In this document: positions 46,710-56,433 of the stretch, piece after piece
Position numbering within the stretch: the stretch's first letter is position 1
How the letters are laid out: the number at the start of each line of letters is the position of its first letter
From: Dermanyssus gallinae
Lineage: Eukaryota; Arthropoda; Arachnida; Mesostigmata; Dermanyssidae
DNA: 64,000 nt
Direction: 5' to 3'
Assembly (NCBI GenBank): GCA_003439945.1
Contig: QVRM01005485.1
Span: forward strand, 62,001-126,000
The notes under the pieces: generated by a model
Told to the model about the DNA's origin: nothing
Seen by the model: only the letters and a program-made list of their open reading frames with translations
Database searches by the model: none
Translations under genes and position numbers: made by a program

Positions 46710-48080
46710 CCGTATCCGCGTATGTGAAAACTGCTTGAAAGTGGCCCAAGAGTCTTTCAGCTGCTATTGGACAGCTCGTAAAGCTGTGAGGCTGTCGTGT
46801 AATAAGGTGTGGTTCTTGTTGTGCTTTTAGTATTTTTTAGGCACGCAAATGACCGCCTTTTAAAGTCTTGAAGCTTTCGATAATGCTGTTGAACAAATCC
46901 GCAGGACAGACACCCTAAGCGTGTGGAGCCAGCAATGGGATGCAGTCCAGCCGGGCCGTCTTGGATACAAGACAAAATCGTTACTACCTGGTTTCAAAAA
47001 ATTGTACAGCCTTAAACGCGGTTCGCATACCAACCGATTTACGCAACTGGTAACGGTACCACGTAACCGATAGCGGGCCACGGTAGCCACTTTCAGCAAA
47101 GCCCACATCGTATCGGTAAAACTGGCTCCTCCTTGTGCCGTATGTGCAACTAATGGGAGGCTGACGTAAGACACTGCTACGAACGCTGCGCCCTTTTGAA
47201 TACTAAACGAGAGCTACTGGCGCGGAACTTATGACTGGGAAGTTTCCTGACATGCCAAGCCCTTGTGGAGGCGCTCTTAACGGATCAGTTATGGTCAAGG
47301 TGTATGGTACGAATATTCGCAGAATTTGTCTCCGAGGCCAAAATAATAGCCGCGCAAGGTCGAGCAGCCTTAGTGGCATGATAAAGTGGCCAGGTGCACA
47401 CATATCGAAATAACAGTACTGTGGCCAACCCCGGAAAGAGGCAAAGAGGTCGACTAAATTTAGTGGTGGTTTGTGAGTCCCACTCTACCGTGGCCTTAAT
47501 AATAATGTCCGGTGCGCATGACGCATTTTACCAATTCATATCTATAATATAAAAGCTGCTACGAAGTATCAAGTATCAGGAAGCGGCATAGGATAAACAA
47601 AATCTCACGTTTCAAGTGCCGGTCATGGATATCAGTGGCTGCGTAAAAAGTGAGGTGAGTTTGGGCAATACAGTACACCCTTACTGCCTCTACAGCGGCT
47701 AAGTCGAGATCATAGATGCATTGCTTGTCGAGCAGTATCGATTAAATTGACGCACGTTTGCTTGTGTCTAGTCCAATTAGTCTGCTAACAAGGAAGGAAA
47801 TGTATCCGTGTTGAATGGCACTGACTACTTACTACCTGCACACCATACATCTATATAGAATCATCCACCTTGTGACCACCACGCGCAACGGCGGCACTTC
47901 GTGAGGCAGGCGGCACTTCGTGACTCGTACTCGTCGAAGTTGTCCTTCAGACACGAATTGAAGGCAAGGGAAAAATTGTCAAAATGCCAGGAACGTACGT
48001 ACGAACCTGCTCGCTGCTAGTCGGTGAATCGGTAGAGTGTGGGCGCTGCCTTTGCTCATCGTAATATTTCGGGTTCAGAT
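46710..48080. other. Unassigned; possible upstream part of the minus-strand LINE
   Basis: Minus frames at 46975-46757, 47174-46860 and 47403-47203 lack diagnostic motifs. At 48020-48090 the plus strand has TCGGTAGAGTGTGGG and GGGTTCAGATG, weakly tRNA-like. A 15-bp direct repeat (GGCGGCACTTCGTGA) lies at about 47890 and 47910. Confidence 0.3.
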
Positions 48081-48103
48081 GTTGCCCATCTCCGACCTAC
48101 CTA

Positions 48104-48286
48104 AAAAAAATCTTTTGGGGCTGACCCTCAGCCAAGATTAAACGTCCATGGGACTGCTTTTCGCATTGCTTCACAGACGGAACCCCATAAATACAAATGT
48201 GCAACGGTGGGGTTCAAACCTGCGCACCTATGTGTCTCCTCCGGTCGCGACGCGCAGACGCATGCCACCACGCCACCGGGCTCCAC
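48104..48286 (-). mobile_element. tRNA-derived SINE, family S2, copy 1
   Basis: About 183 bp, inserted on the minus strand. The head lies at the right end: GAGCCCGGTGGCGTGGTGGC (box A), and near 48215 box B GGTTTGAACCCC. The left end is the SINE 3' end, with a hairpin (GGCTGA-loop-TCAGCC, 48119-48133) and an oligo(T) tail in SINE sense. It is flanked by a 16-bp target-site duplication with two mismatches (48088-48103 and 48287-48302), showing a genuine insertion. Confidence 0.88.
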
Positions 48287-48828
48287 ATCTCCTATCTACC
48301 TACTTGTGCTGTTCTTGCTGCGGGAACTAGTTTTAAGCCGGGTCAAGCGTACAGTGAGTGGTCTGGAAGGCTTGATCTCAACTTGTCCTCGTTGTCGTCG
48401 TTAAATGGCCGACTATCCGCAGGTTTCACGCAGGCAACGAAAGGTCAAGTGAGCCGAACGTTAGAAAACGGCAGTTTATAACGGCCTGACGGCGGTAGCG
48501 GCGGCAGCGACTGCGGGTTATTGCCTTAAGGCTACTGCTGCTGCTTCTGAGGTAATTCTTAGTACTACTAGTACTACTACGAAAACGACGGCTTCACTAG
48601 AGCGATGAACGCTTAGGATGAGAACAACTGCCTCGTCGATGGTGCTCACCTCCATGTTGTGATGTCCTAGACGATGCGCCGACGGCGTCATCTCCAGACA
48701 GACATGAAGAGACGAACCGGCGGACACACAACAACATCGACGTCACCACGACACCATGTACTACTGAGCAAAATGAGGTTAGTGTGGCCAACGCTGCCAG
48801 CATCTGTCACTACTGTATCTGCTGCTAC

Positions 48829-49014
48829 AGAAAAAAAATCCTTTCAGGGCTGACTCTCAGCCAAGGTTTAACGTCCATAGGACTGCGTTTCGCATTGCTT
48901 CATAGACGGACCCCCATAACTACAAATGTGGGGCAACGGTGGGGCTTGAACCCGCGCACCTATGTGTCTCCTCCGGTTGCGAGGCACAGAATCTACCACG
49001 CCACCGGGCTCGAC
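48829..49014 (-). mobile_element. tRNA-derived SINE, family S2, copy 2
   Basis: Same unit as copy 1, about 85-90% alike by eye, minus strand. It has a perfect 14-bp target-site duplication, GTATCTGCTGCTAC, at 48815-48828 and 49015-49028. The 3' hairpin stem (48848-48862) is intact; the only difference lies in its loop. The SINE 3' tail is TTTTTTTT (AAAAAAAA on the plus strand). Confidence 0.92.
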
Positions 49015-49029
49015 GTATCTGCTGCTACT

Positions 49030-49927
49030 ACTACTATTACTACTAGTACCAAAACTACCTGCCTGTGGACAACAGAGGACAGAGAACGACTGAACTAAGT
49101 CCCAGCGCCCAGCGCTAGTTGGCCGTCACAACACGGCAAAGCTCAAATCACGCCCACCCTAAGCGAACTAACTCTATGTAAGTGAGCTAGCCTAATTTTG
49201 AAGAAGGCTGTCTCGACTGCGCAATTGACTGGCAGTAAAGGCTGCACGTGTCGTACCAGGAAAAAGAAGAAGCTGGCCTAAAGACGGTAACAAGGGGACT
49301 AGGCTTCCGTAAAACGAATAGAGGAAATGCTGCTACAGCCAAATCGCCGTGCGCATCTCTGGCGCCCTTTTTATTGCGTTGGCCTTAGCTTTTTGTTCTG
49401 CAAAACCTGCAGCTGAAGCGGTGTACTGCGGCGTTGCATATGCAGCCTATACTTGCGGTATGTACTTGCTGCTGCAGCCGCCGCCGTATACGATATACGC
49501 TTAGAAGAGGAAGTTAGGACATGCTATACGCTACGCCACGATTAGGAGGGCATGCACCTGCGGCAGGATAGGCTGAGGCAAAACGAATAACGCGACCCTT
49601 TCTCAGTTAAGGGTTATCTTTGAATACAATCCAGAACAATACTCGTCGTGGCCGTTTAGGGCTCTCTGAACCTATATGATTCGCCCTCGACGCAGGTTAC
49701 ACTCTATTATATATCGCGTTAAATGCTACACATATTTTACCCAATTTAGAGTGGAAATAAATCAAGTAAATGCTACACATTAGTACATATTTTTAGACAA
49801 CTATGCTGCCTTTCGTAAAAGTATATACACTTGAACATATGTATAGGCTAGGTATGTCTGCAACTCTTCCGCCTGGATTCAATATACGACTCCCAAAATC
49901 AATTCCGTAGCTCACATACAATACTCT

Positions 49928-49930
<3 letters not shown>
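49030..49930. other. No recognisable gene
   Basis: Mixed composition with an ACT-rich triplet tract after the SINE and a repeated AAATGCTACACAT word (about 49721 and 49768). A (TA)n run lies at 49932-49962. Confidence 0.4.
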
Positions 49931-49966
<36 letters not shown>

Positions 49967-50879
49967 CATATATGTCATTCAACGTTCGAACGTCGAGGTG
50001 TTTGGTCCTGCTTTGAGCGACTCGCCTTGTGCTGTGTTGTCTCGATTCGGCGGTAGCAGTTGGATGTGCCGTTGGTTTAATTTGGCTCTACTCCACTCTG
50101 AGCTCCGGCTGGAGCTGGTCGAGGCGTGTTGGGCGCCTTGTAAGATGCTTCTTGAGGTGACGACTTCTACGAGTAGAGTGAGTTGTGTCTCTCTTTCGTC
50201 GTGCTATGTTCTTTAGTTCGTCGATTAATGCAATGGATGGAATTGCTTGACTAGCCGGCTGATTCAACTAGCCTGTTAGTCAAGTGTCTGTCAGTGCAGT
50301 GACGACATACCAGCTGTTTTTCATTAGTGTGGCGCCACGGCTTCTGTTTATAAACATCTTGTCCCGGTTTTAGAGTGGTCAGAAATACCCTGCTGCGTCT
50401 CGCTCTTCCCACTCGCCATCAATGATGGTGATTGGGAGAGCAGTGGTGCCGCAGAAAAGGAACGTGATTGTGTCGTCCAGGAAAGAGAAGAAAGTCTCTA
50501 CTCGCGAAAGCGCGAGTGGTCTCTACTCGCGCCTCGGGAGACGCTTCTATGGAAGCCACAAATGATCAACATATGACGGCCCCGTGCATTAATAAACCAA
50601 CTGGATCTGGCTCGAATAGCGAAGTTACCAATGAGTCTAACGCAGTTAATACTCCGACGGCCATCGCGGATGAGAAGACGCAATTGTCAATCGACGAAAC
50701 AGAAAATGGCTGGATGACGGTCTTGAATAAAAATACTGCTTATAGATTAGATACTCTGAAAAAACAGATCGGCGCTATTCGATCTTGCGAGTATAGACAG
50801 CCAAAAGGTATTTTCAAAGTCGTCATCGCACGCAGAGCTGATCGAGTCGTTGATGGAAATTTAGTGCAAGTCGCCTAAC

Positions 50880-51061
50880 CTAAAGTTTTCGGGCTGACCC
50901 TCAGCCAAGATTTAACGTCCACGGAACTGTTTTTCACATTGCTTCATAGACGGACCCCCATAAATACAAATGTGCAATGGTGGGGCTCGAACCCGCGCAC
51001 CTATGTGTCTCCTCCGGTTGCGAGGCGGAGACTTAAGCCACCACGCCACCGGGCTCGACAT
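50880..51061 (-). mobile_element. tRNA-derived SINE, family S2, copy 3, inside LINE C ORF1
   Basis: About 182 bp, minus strand. The head is GTCGAGCCCGGTGGCGTGGT with box B GGGTTCGAGCCCC, and the 3' hairpin lies at 50892-50906. A perfect 11-bp target-site duplication, AGTCGCCTAAC, occurs at 50869-50879 and 51062-51072. Removing SINE plus one TSD (193 bp) joins the ORF1 frame before the insert to the frame after it. Confidence 0.93.
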
Positions 51062-51992
51062 AGTCGCCTAACCATTCGATGAACATTTATTAGCTTTCTG
51101 TGCCGACATACATCGACTCTTTCCGGCTTGCAAGCCAGAACCAAGATCTAGCTCTTTTCATGTATGGTTCAGTTCTGCCGAGGAGGCTGCCAAGACCACC
51201 CAGCTATCGGCCCTGCTCAACGTGCCTGTATTAGTAAAAAGTCATGATCTAGGCTGTTCCAGAGCTAGAATTACTGACGTTGATAAAGGCTTTTCGGAGC
51301 AGAATATCACGTCTGGCCTTAAATATGTCGGCGTCACAATGGCAAAAAGAGAAACATACATGAGGACGCGCGGCGACGAGACTATTGTGGTACCTACAGA
51401 CCGCGTGATCTTGCAGTTTAATAACTACCGCCCCCCGAGGTGTTTTTGGCGTTCAAGATGCATAAGGTCGTCCTTCACGCCGGAGCTCCCACTGCCGGTT
51501 ATAATTGCCTGAGGCTATTTGCATATTATTTGACTAGCTCCCGATGTGTAAACTGTAAAGGGCCGCATCCGTCTCACTCAACGATCTGTCCTCTTCGAGC
51601 TAGCGAAATTGGAAACAAGGAAAGCTCTTATGGAATGTACGCTTATACATCAAGTCAATGTGGAGCTTCCTGGCATCACTCAATCATTAAATGTCCTGGA
51701 TACGGCGGAGTCATGCCCTCCAAATAAGCTTCAAGGCATTTTAGGACAAGACACCCGCTTAGTTAAACGGGTCCCGCTAAGGCCTTCTACGCAACTGTGG
51801 TCCGTTCCCTAGTCATGGAGATTCTTCAGGACCTGAAATTCGTGTGAATATGCCCGGAATTTCTAAGATCTTCTCGAAAAAGCCATCGAGGAAGAATCCA
51901 ACAAATCCCAATAAACGGACGTCATCTCTGCTGAGAGAGCCACAAAGACCCAAGAAGACTGTGCCTACAAAGATCAAACAACTTTCTGCAAA

Positions 51993-52127
51993 CAACTTTC
52001 TGTTCGGGGCACATTGTTGAACTGGGCTAACCCTGGGTTAGAGAACCCGTGATCACACGTTCGCGCGGAGACAATTGTCCACTCCAAAGTGCTAACATAA
52101 TAATAAAACATTAAAAACAGACTCAAG
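51993..52127 (+). mobile_element. E-family retroelement, 5'-truncated 3' end, inside LINE C
   Basis: 135 bp flanked by a perfect 12-bp TSD, ACTTTCTGCAAA (51981-51992 and 52128-52139). From 52002 it encodes VRGTLLNWANPGLENP and a stop (52050-52052), the same C-terminus as the E copies at 19.8 and 39.75 kb. A shared post-stop word, ACACGTTC...GGAGACAATTGTC, and an A-rich end (AACATAATAATAAAACATTA...) follow. A 5'-truncated copy with a TSD is the signature of target-primed reverse transcription, so E is a non-LTR-type element. Confidence 0.7.
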
Positions 52128-52259
52128 ACTTTCTGCAAATGTCCAGCCTCTTATTCAATTTTTAAAAGCCATCTGTCTGAAGGCTGCGGCCAGTCTGAGT
52201 AGATTCTTTGTGGCGAACTCTCCGCTTTTATCAGCGTTTTAAACCGAGTGGTACGAATT

Positions 52260-53339
52260 ACCATCAGCCTGAATGGAGTCTCTCGTACTATTTTTAATGC
52301 GCGATTTTATAATCTCTGATCCACAAAGCTGTTCTAATATTTCCAGTTGCGACGACTGGCACGACCCCCCCCACCTTGACTAGCTCGTTTACAACAATGC
52401 ATCTCAATGCTGCCACAGAGGGATAAAAAAAAATCGGGGCAACACAAGCACCTGAGCAGCGTACTCTGTGACGAGTGGTTATCCGTAGATGTAGCAGTTA
52501 TAAGCGAGACTTGGCTTAAAGATATCGATGCCCCTCTGTTTGCCATTGACGGCTTCAGCTTAGTGACATCCAATCGAAAAACGCCTAAGCTTGGAGGCGG
52601 AGTCGGTATCTATGTACGTACCACCTGTGTGATTGTATCCACCTTAGCGCTTAGTAGTCTTGACGGGTGTGTTCATGCTCTTCGTATACATCTTCGGAAA
52701 GAGTCCGAGTTCGAAGGTTATATCATTGGGTTTTACTCGAGTAGTACTCTACATCAGGATACTCTTCTCGACCTATTAAATAATGTTCTACCATCTGATT
52801 CTTTACTTTCGTGTTTGCTCCTTGGTGACGCGAACGTCAACTTGCTCGCTAGCCCACCGCCGTTGAACCTATATATGTCCTTCTTCACTAGCAATGACCT
52901 AATGCATCTCATCGATCAGGTCACGAGACCTCTTTCGAGAACTTGCCTTGATCATATTGCAGTTAGAGGCTGTTCTGCATTTTCAAAAGTTCAACCAGCG
53001 GTTTTAAATGCGTTGTCATTCTTGGACCATTTCCCTGTTGTCGTCTCCTTGCTCAAATGCGGAGAAACATCGACGACGCTTCAGGCTGCTACTTCCAACT
53101 GGTGTGGGTAGCTTTTTGAATCGCCTAAGCGACATTTCTTGGAGCGATGTCTATGATTCAAATTATGTTAATTTACCGTTCGAGAACTTCCAGCAAACCC
53201 TTCGGGGTATTTCTAACACATCATTCAGTTTACGTCGTACGTCAGTACGTCGCATAGAGCGTACGGATGCGTCAAAAGGTGACACGTTTGTGTTCTCGCC
53301 AGGACTGCGTCGCCTAAGAAGGCCTTTTAATTAAATGTA
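52260..53339 (+). pseudogene. LINE C ORF2, endonuclease part
   Basis: The main frame (52407-53111) carries LSVDVAVISETWLKDID (the 'ETWL' motif), LGGGVGIYVRTTCVIV, LLGDANVNLLASPPPL (the 'GDxN' motif, here GDANVN) and LSFLDHFPVVVSLLKC (the terminal SDH motif, here LDH). It then shifts frame and continues to 53334. This enzyme nicks target DNA to prime reverse transcription. The N-terminal start of ORF2 is not clear (MESLVLFLMRDFIISDP near 52271 is a candidate). The frame ends at the left TSD of LINE A and resumes at 56442. Confidence 0.75.
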
Positions 53340-53722
53340 ATGAATTCTGGCCAAAGGGAAGCCTGTTCCGTCGCTGGGTTGGGGACGTCCCCTACGAGAG
53401 GATGGTTAAGGAGAGTTTTAGTGCGCCTGGCGGTCCAAGCCCCCGTAAGTGACTGACCAGTTCTAGAACTGCAAGCGTAGTGGCAAACATACCTCTACGA
53501 GTGCTTCTCTGGAATTGTGAGGGACTTAAGGGGGCAATGGATCTTGCACGTGATGACATGTTTAAGTTGGTTGACATTGCACTCCTCACGGAGACATTTC
53601 AGCGGGACGAACTGCATATCAATGATATGCGGGGCTTTCACCAGCTGGCTGTCTTACCTGCGGGAGGTCGGGGAAGACCTGTGGGTGGATATCTACCTAC
53701 ATAAACGCTTACCGTCAGCGTT

Positions 53723-56329
53723 ATGCAATGCGTCAGAAAAGAAGAATACTGCGTGGTGCTCTCCTCTGGGAGGGTAAACGTCGCTGTATTCTATTTCCCA
53801 CCCACATTCGATTCTGCGGAGGTTGCTGAGACGGTAAGCTTTGGACTTTCAGAGTTAAACCTGACCATGCCAACTATCGTCGGCGGTGATTTCAATGCCA
53901 GAATCGATTGTGGGGCCAACGATGATAAAGGCGAGGTGCTGCTTCAGGTGATGAAAAATATTGGTCTAAGCTGTGCAAACGCGCGCGAAGACTATACATA
54001 TTTAAGTCACAATGGAAGCAGCACCATCGACCTGTTGTTTCACAACCTTGTCAGCCGTGAAATTGAAAGCTTCGATGTTCTCGATGAAGCGGCCCGAAAA
54101 CACCAACCAGTGTTGGCCGTTGTCGATGTTCCCGGTATTTGGCGAGACCGACATAATCCGCCGCTATGGTCTGCAATGAGACGGATTAATCTATCTCTTT
54201 TGGACAGAGCGGTGGGCGGTCTTGAGGTTAGCCCTGACATCGATACAACCTGTGATCAGCTGGAGAGGACGATGAGAAGTGCAGTGAAGTGGAAAAGGTT
54301 ATGGCAGAAGAGATCACGCCCGTGGTACTCTCGAGCCTGCTACCTAGCCCACGTTGAAGTGCTTGAACTCCTGCGCCAAGCAAGAGCCAAAGCAACATCA
54401 TCACTGCAAGCCAGGCGGGACTATTTTGAGGGTAGAAAGACCTATATAAGACTCTGCTATGATCATAAAAGGGAACACGCGAGGCGGGAGGAACGACGGC
54501 TGCTTGAAAGAGCAGAACGAGAGCCCTCAGCTTACATCGTGCGACCTCGTAGGGCGGGGAATCCGCTTAGTGACGGACAGGTTAAGAGCCACCTAACTAA
54601 TCTTTTATTCAATCGTGACGTTGCGGCCGTATCTCCAATCGTACAGCATCCGCTTACATTGGAGCAGCACAACATGAATCTGCCTTTCGGGGTGGAGGAG
54701 GTGTGCCAGATCCTACGGTCACTCCCGAAGAGAAAGAGCTCAGGGCCCAATCAGATCTGCTATGAGCATTGGATCCAGTCACTCCCTCTCTTGGCAGAAA
54801 CTCTTTGTGATTTCTTTAATGAAATTATAAAGAGGGGGCGGATGCCTAAGGTCTGGCATGTCGCCAGGCTTTCTCTTCTGTTCAAGGGTAGGCATGGTGA
54901 TGACCATCAGGATCCAAATCTCTACCGTGGAGTGGCGTCAGAACGCACATTGAAGAAGATTTTCTGTAAGTTGGTGATTCGGCGGATTGAGCACGTGGCT
55001 GAAGAGGCACTTCCACCGGAGCAATTCGGTTTTAGGAGAGGCCGAGGCACCCGTGATGCAATCCACGTTCTCCAGTCAGAAATCGAGCGAGCTGTGGCAC
55101 AACCCAGAGGTCATCTGTATGCAGTCTTTATTGACTGCGTCAAGGCCTTTGACAAAGCCCCTCGCTATCTGCTGGTTGAAGCATTCCAACGAGCAGGAGT
55201 GGGTGGATCTCTCCTGAGTGTAATAGCAAGTTTCTTTGAGGAGGACACCTTGTTGGTAGACGGTGAGCAGGGTGTATTGGAGATTAAGCAAAATGTGGGA
55301 ACTCCGCAAGGAGACCCGCTGAGCTGCGTCTCGTTTACACTTCTCCTTGCTGACCTCGTCGGTTACGTCCGACAGGAGTACCAAAAAGCCGTGGTGGTGA
55401 TGTATGCAGATGATATCGTGGTCGCTCATCGCGACCTAGGTGCCATCAAGCGCATTACCTCTATGATAGAGGCGTTCCTTGTCTCGAAGGGACTTGAGAT
55501 AAACACCAGGAAAGCCAAAGCCATGAAATTCAGGCGTGGAGGTCGATTGGCTGCCAGAGACGTTATACGTTGCTGCGGCCAACCATTGGAGTTTGTTAAC
55601 TCTTTCCAGTATCTTGGCCTTCGGGTTCATTATACGGGAACGACGTTCACAGCGCATATAAACGAAACAGTACGGAAGGCACTTGTCTCTCTTTACGGGG
55701 AAGTAGGCAATGTCCGAAGACTGTCCGTTTTCTCAGCAGTGAGGCTCTTCATGCTTAAGATTGTTCCGGGGCTGATGTATGGCCTTGACAGGGTGTGGAA
55801 CCACCTCACACTGGCGAATTTTAACCAGCTTGGGAGGTGTTTCTCATTATATATGAAGCGAGTGCTTTGCTTGTCTAATCGAGCAAGGAGCCGCTTTGTG
55901 TATCTCATGTCAGGTTGTCCACCGGCTACTGAAACAATCCGACTAAGGCTGAAGATGCCGCGTACAGTACCATACGAATGTTTCATTTCTGAATGGGAAG
56001 CTAAAGTCGAACAGGCCAGACGGGAGGTCGGTGGTTTGGACGTTTTCAATGCCGTGCACCTTTGGTCTGGTCCTGCATGTGACAGTCGCCACGTATACAC
56101 CAGGTACATAGTGCATGGTTATCACTACCTGGTATGTTCAAACGCAGCCTTTCACGAGCAGTACGAGTTGTGCACCTGCCGGTTCTGCCTGAAGAGGTGT
56201 GCCAAGTACCATGCAGTGGGATGCACAGCGCTGAACAAAACATCGTTACACTACTTCTCTCGCCGAAAGCGTGAAGAAGATAGAGTATTATGGAGAAACA
56301 TCGTGAACTGTATATTATACTCAATCTGA
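53723..56329 (+). CDS. LINE A endonuclease-reverse transcriptase ORF (868 codons open)
   Basis: The longest open frame of the window. Residues 54-60 are GGDFNAR (endonuclease), STIDLLF is at about 100-106 and KHQPV at 127-130 where most relatives have SDH. The RT has FIDCVKAFDKAP with the catalytic Asp at residue 471, GTPQGDPLS at about 526 and YADD at 561-564 (55403-55414), then KAMKFRRGG and FQYLGL. The C-terminus has a Cys/His cluster (CTCRFCLKRC...H...C, residues 817-834). The frame continues upstream through a single TAA (53702-53704) to 53453 and there encodes LRVLLWNCEGLKGAMDL and LLTETF, the start of the endonuclease. The native protein was therefore about 957 residues, and the stop is a later mutation. 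The methionine at 53723 is probably not the natural start. Confidence 0.85.
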   Translation: MQCVRKEEYCVVLSSGRVNVAVFYFPPTFDSAEVAETVSFGLSELNLTMPTIVGGDFNARIDCGANDDKGEVLLQVMKNIGLSCANAREDYTYLSHNGSSTIDLLFHNLVSREIESFDVLDEAARKHQPVLAVVDVPGIWRDRHNPPLWSAMRRINLSLLDRAVGGLEVSPDIDTTCDQLERTMRSAVKWKRLWQKRSRPWYSRACYLAHVEVLELLRQARAKATSSLQARRDYFEGRKTYIRLCYDHKREHARREERRLLERAEREPSAYIVRPRRAGNPLSDGQVKSHLTNLLFNRDVAAVSPIVQHPLTLEQHNMNLPFGVEEVCQILRSLPKRKSSGPNQICYEHWIQSLPLLAETLCDFFNEIIKRGRMPKVWHVARLSLLFKGRHGDDHQDPNLYRGVASERTLKKIFCKLVIRRIEHVAEEALPPEQFGFRRGRGTRDAIHVLQSEIERAVAQPRGHLYAVFIDCVKAFDKAPRYLLVEAFQRAGVGGSLLSVIASFFEEDTLLVDGEQGVLEIKQNVGTPQGDPLSCVSFTLLLADLVGYVRQEYQKAVVVMYADDIVVAHRDLGAIKRITSMIEAFLVSKGLEINTRKAKAMKFRRGGRLAARDVIRCCGQPLEFVNSFQYLGLRVHYTGTTFTAHINETVRKALVSLYGEVGNVRRLSVFSAVRLFMLKIVPGLMYGLDRVWNHLTLANFNQLGRCFSLYMKRVLCLSNRARSRFVYLMSGCPPATETIRLRLKMPRTVPYECFISEWEAKVEQARREVGGLDVFNAVHLWSGPACDSRHVYTRYIVHGYHYLVCSNAAFHEQYELCTCRFCLKRCAKYHAVGCTALNKTSLHYFSRRKREEDRVLWRNIVNCILYSI

Positions 56330-56354
56330 GTGAAATAAAGCTAATTGGAATTGG

Positions 56355-56357
<3 letters not shown>

Positions 56358-56430
<73 letters not shown>
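56358..56430. repeat. (TA)n tail of LINE A
   Basis: 73 bp of TA directly follow GGAATTGGAATT at the 3' end of LINE A and end two bases before the TSD. The tract is therefore part of the insertion. Confidence 0.93.

Positions 56431-56432
<2 letters not shown>

Positions 56433-56433
<1 letters not shown>

Larger units (their letters stand above)
50468..52242 (+). pseudogene. LINE C ORF1 (gag-like RNA-binding protein)
   Basis: The first part (to 50878) reads TENGWMTVLNKNTAYRLDTL and IFKVVIARRADRV. After the SINE it continues in frame with FHVWFSSAEEAAKTTQLSAL and ITSGLKYVGVTMAKRETYMR. A frameshift then leads to SSRCVNCKGPHPSHSTICPL (51545-51592), a zinc knuckle of the 'CxNCxGxHxxxxxxCP' type of Jockey-group ORF1. 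The C-terminal part (from about 51835, MPGISKIFSKKPSRKNPTNP) reads through the excised E insertion to LSRFFVANSPLLSAF and TAA at 52240-52242. Such proteins bind LINE RNA. One stop (50877) and at least two frameshifts make it non-functional. Confidence 0.7.
53340..56432 (+). mobile_element. LINE A: complete 3.1-kb single-ORF retrotransposon insertion
   Basis: 3093 bp flanked by a perfect 14-bp target-site duplication, TTTAATTAAATGTA (53326-53339 and 56433-56446). It has about 110 bp of 5' UTR, one EN-RT reading frame of about 958 codons (53453-56329), a 3' UTR of under 30 bp containing AATAAA (56334-56339) and the word AATTGG twice, and a (TA)n tail. No ORF1 is present. The compact layout with a microsatellite tail resembles RTE or Vingi elements, while the C-terminal Cys/His cluster is more I-like. 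The clade is unresolved. One nonsense codon appears to be the only disabling lesion I can see. Confidence 0.88.

Noticed and set aside
48015..48090. tRNA-like unit with TCGGTAGAG and GGGTTCAGATG
   Set aside because: Box B is degenerate and no repeated body or TSD was seen; too weak to list as a SINE.
52020..52050. Telomere-like AACCCTGGGTTAG words
   Set aside because: Only one imperfect occurrence, inside the E fragment's coding end; no array.
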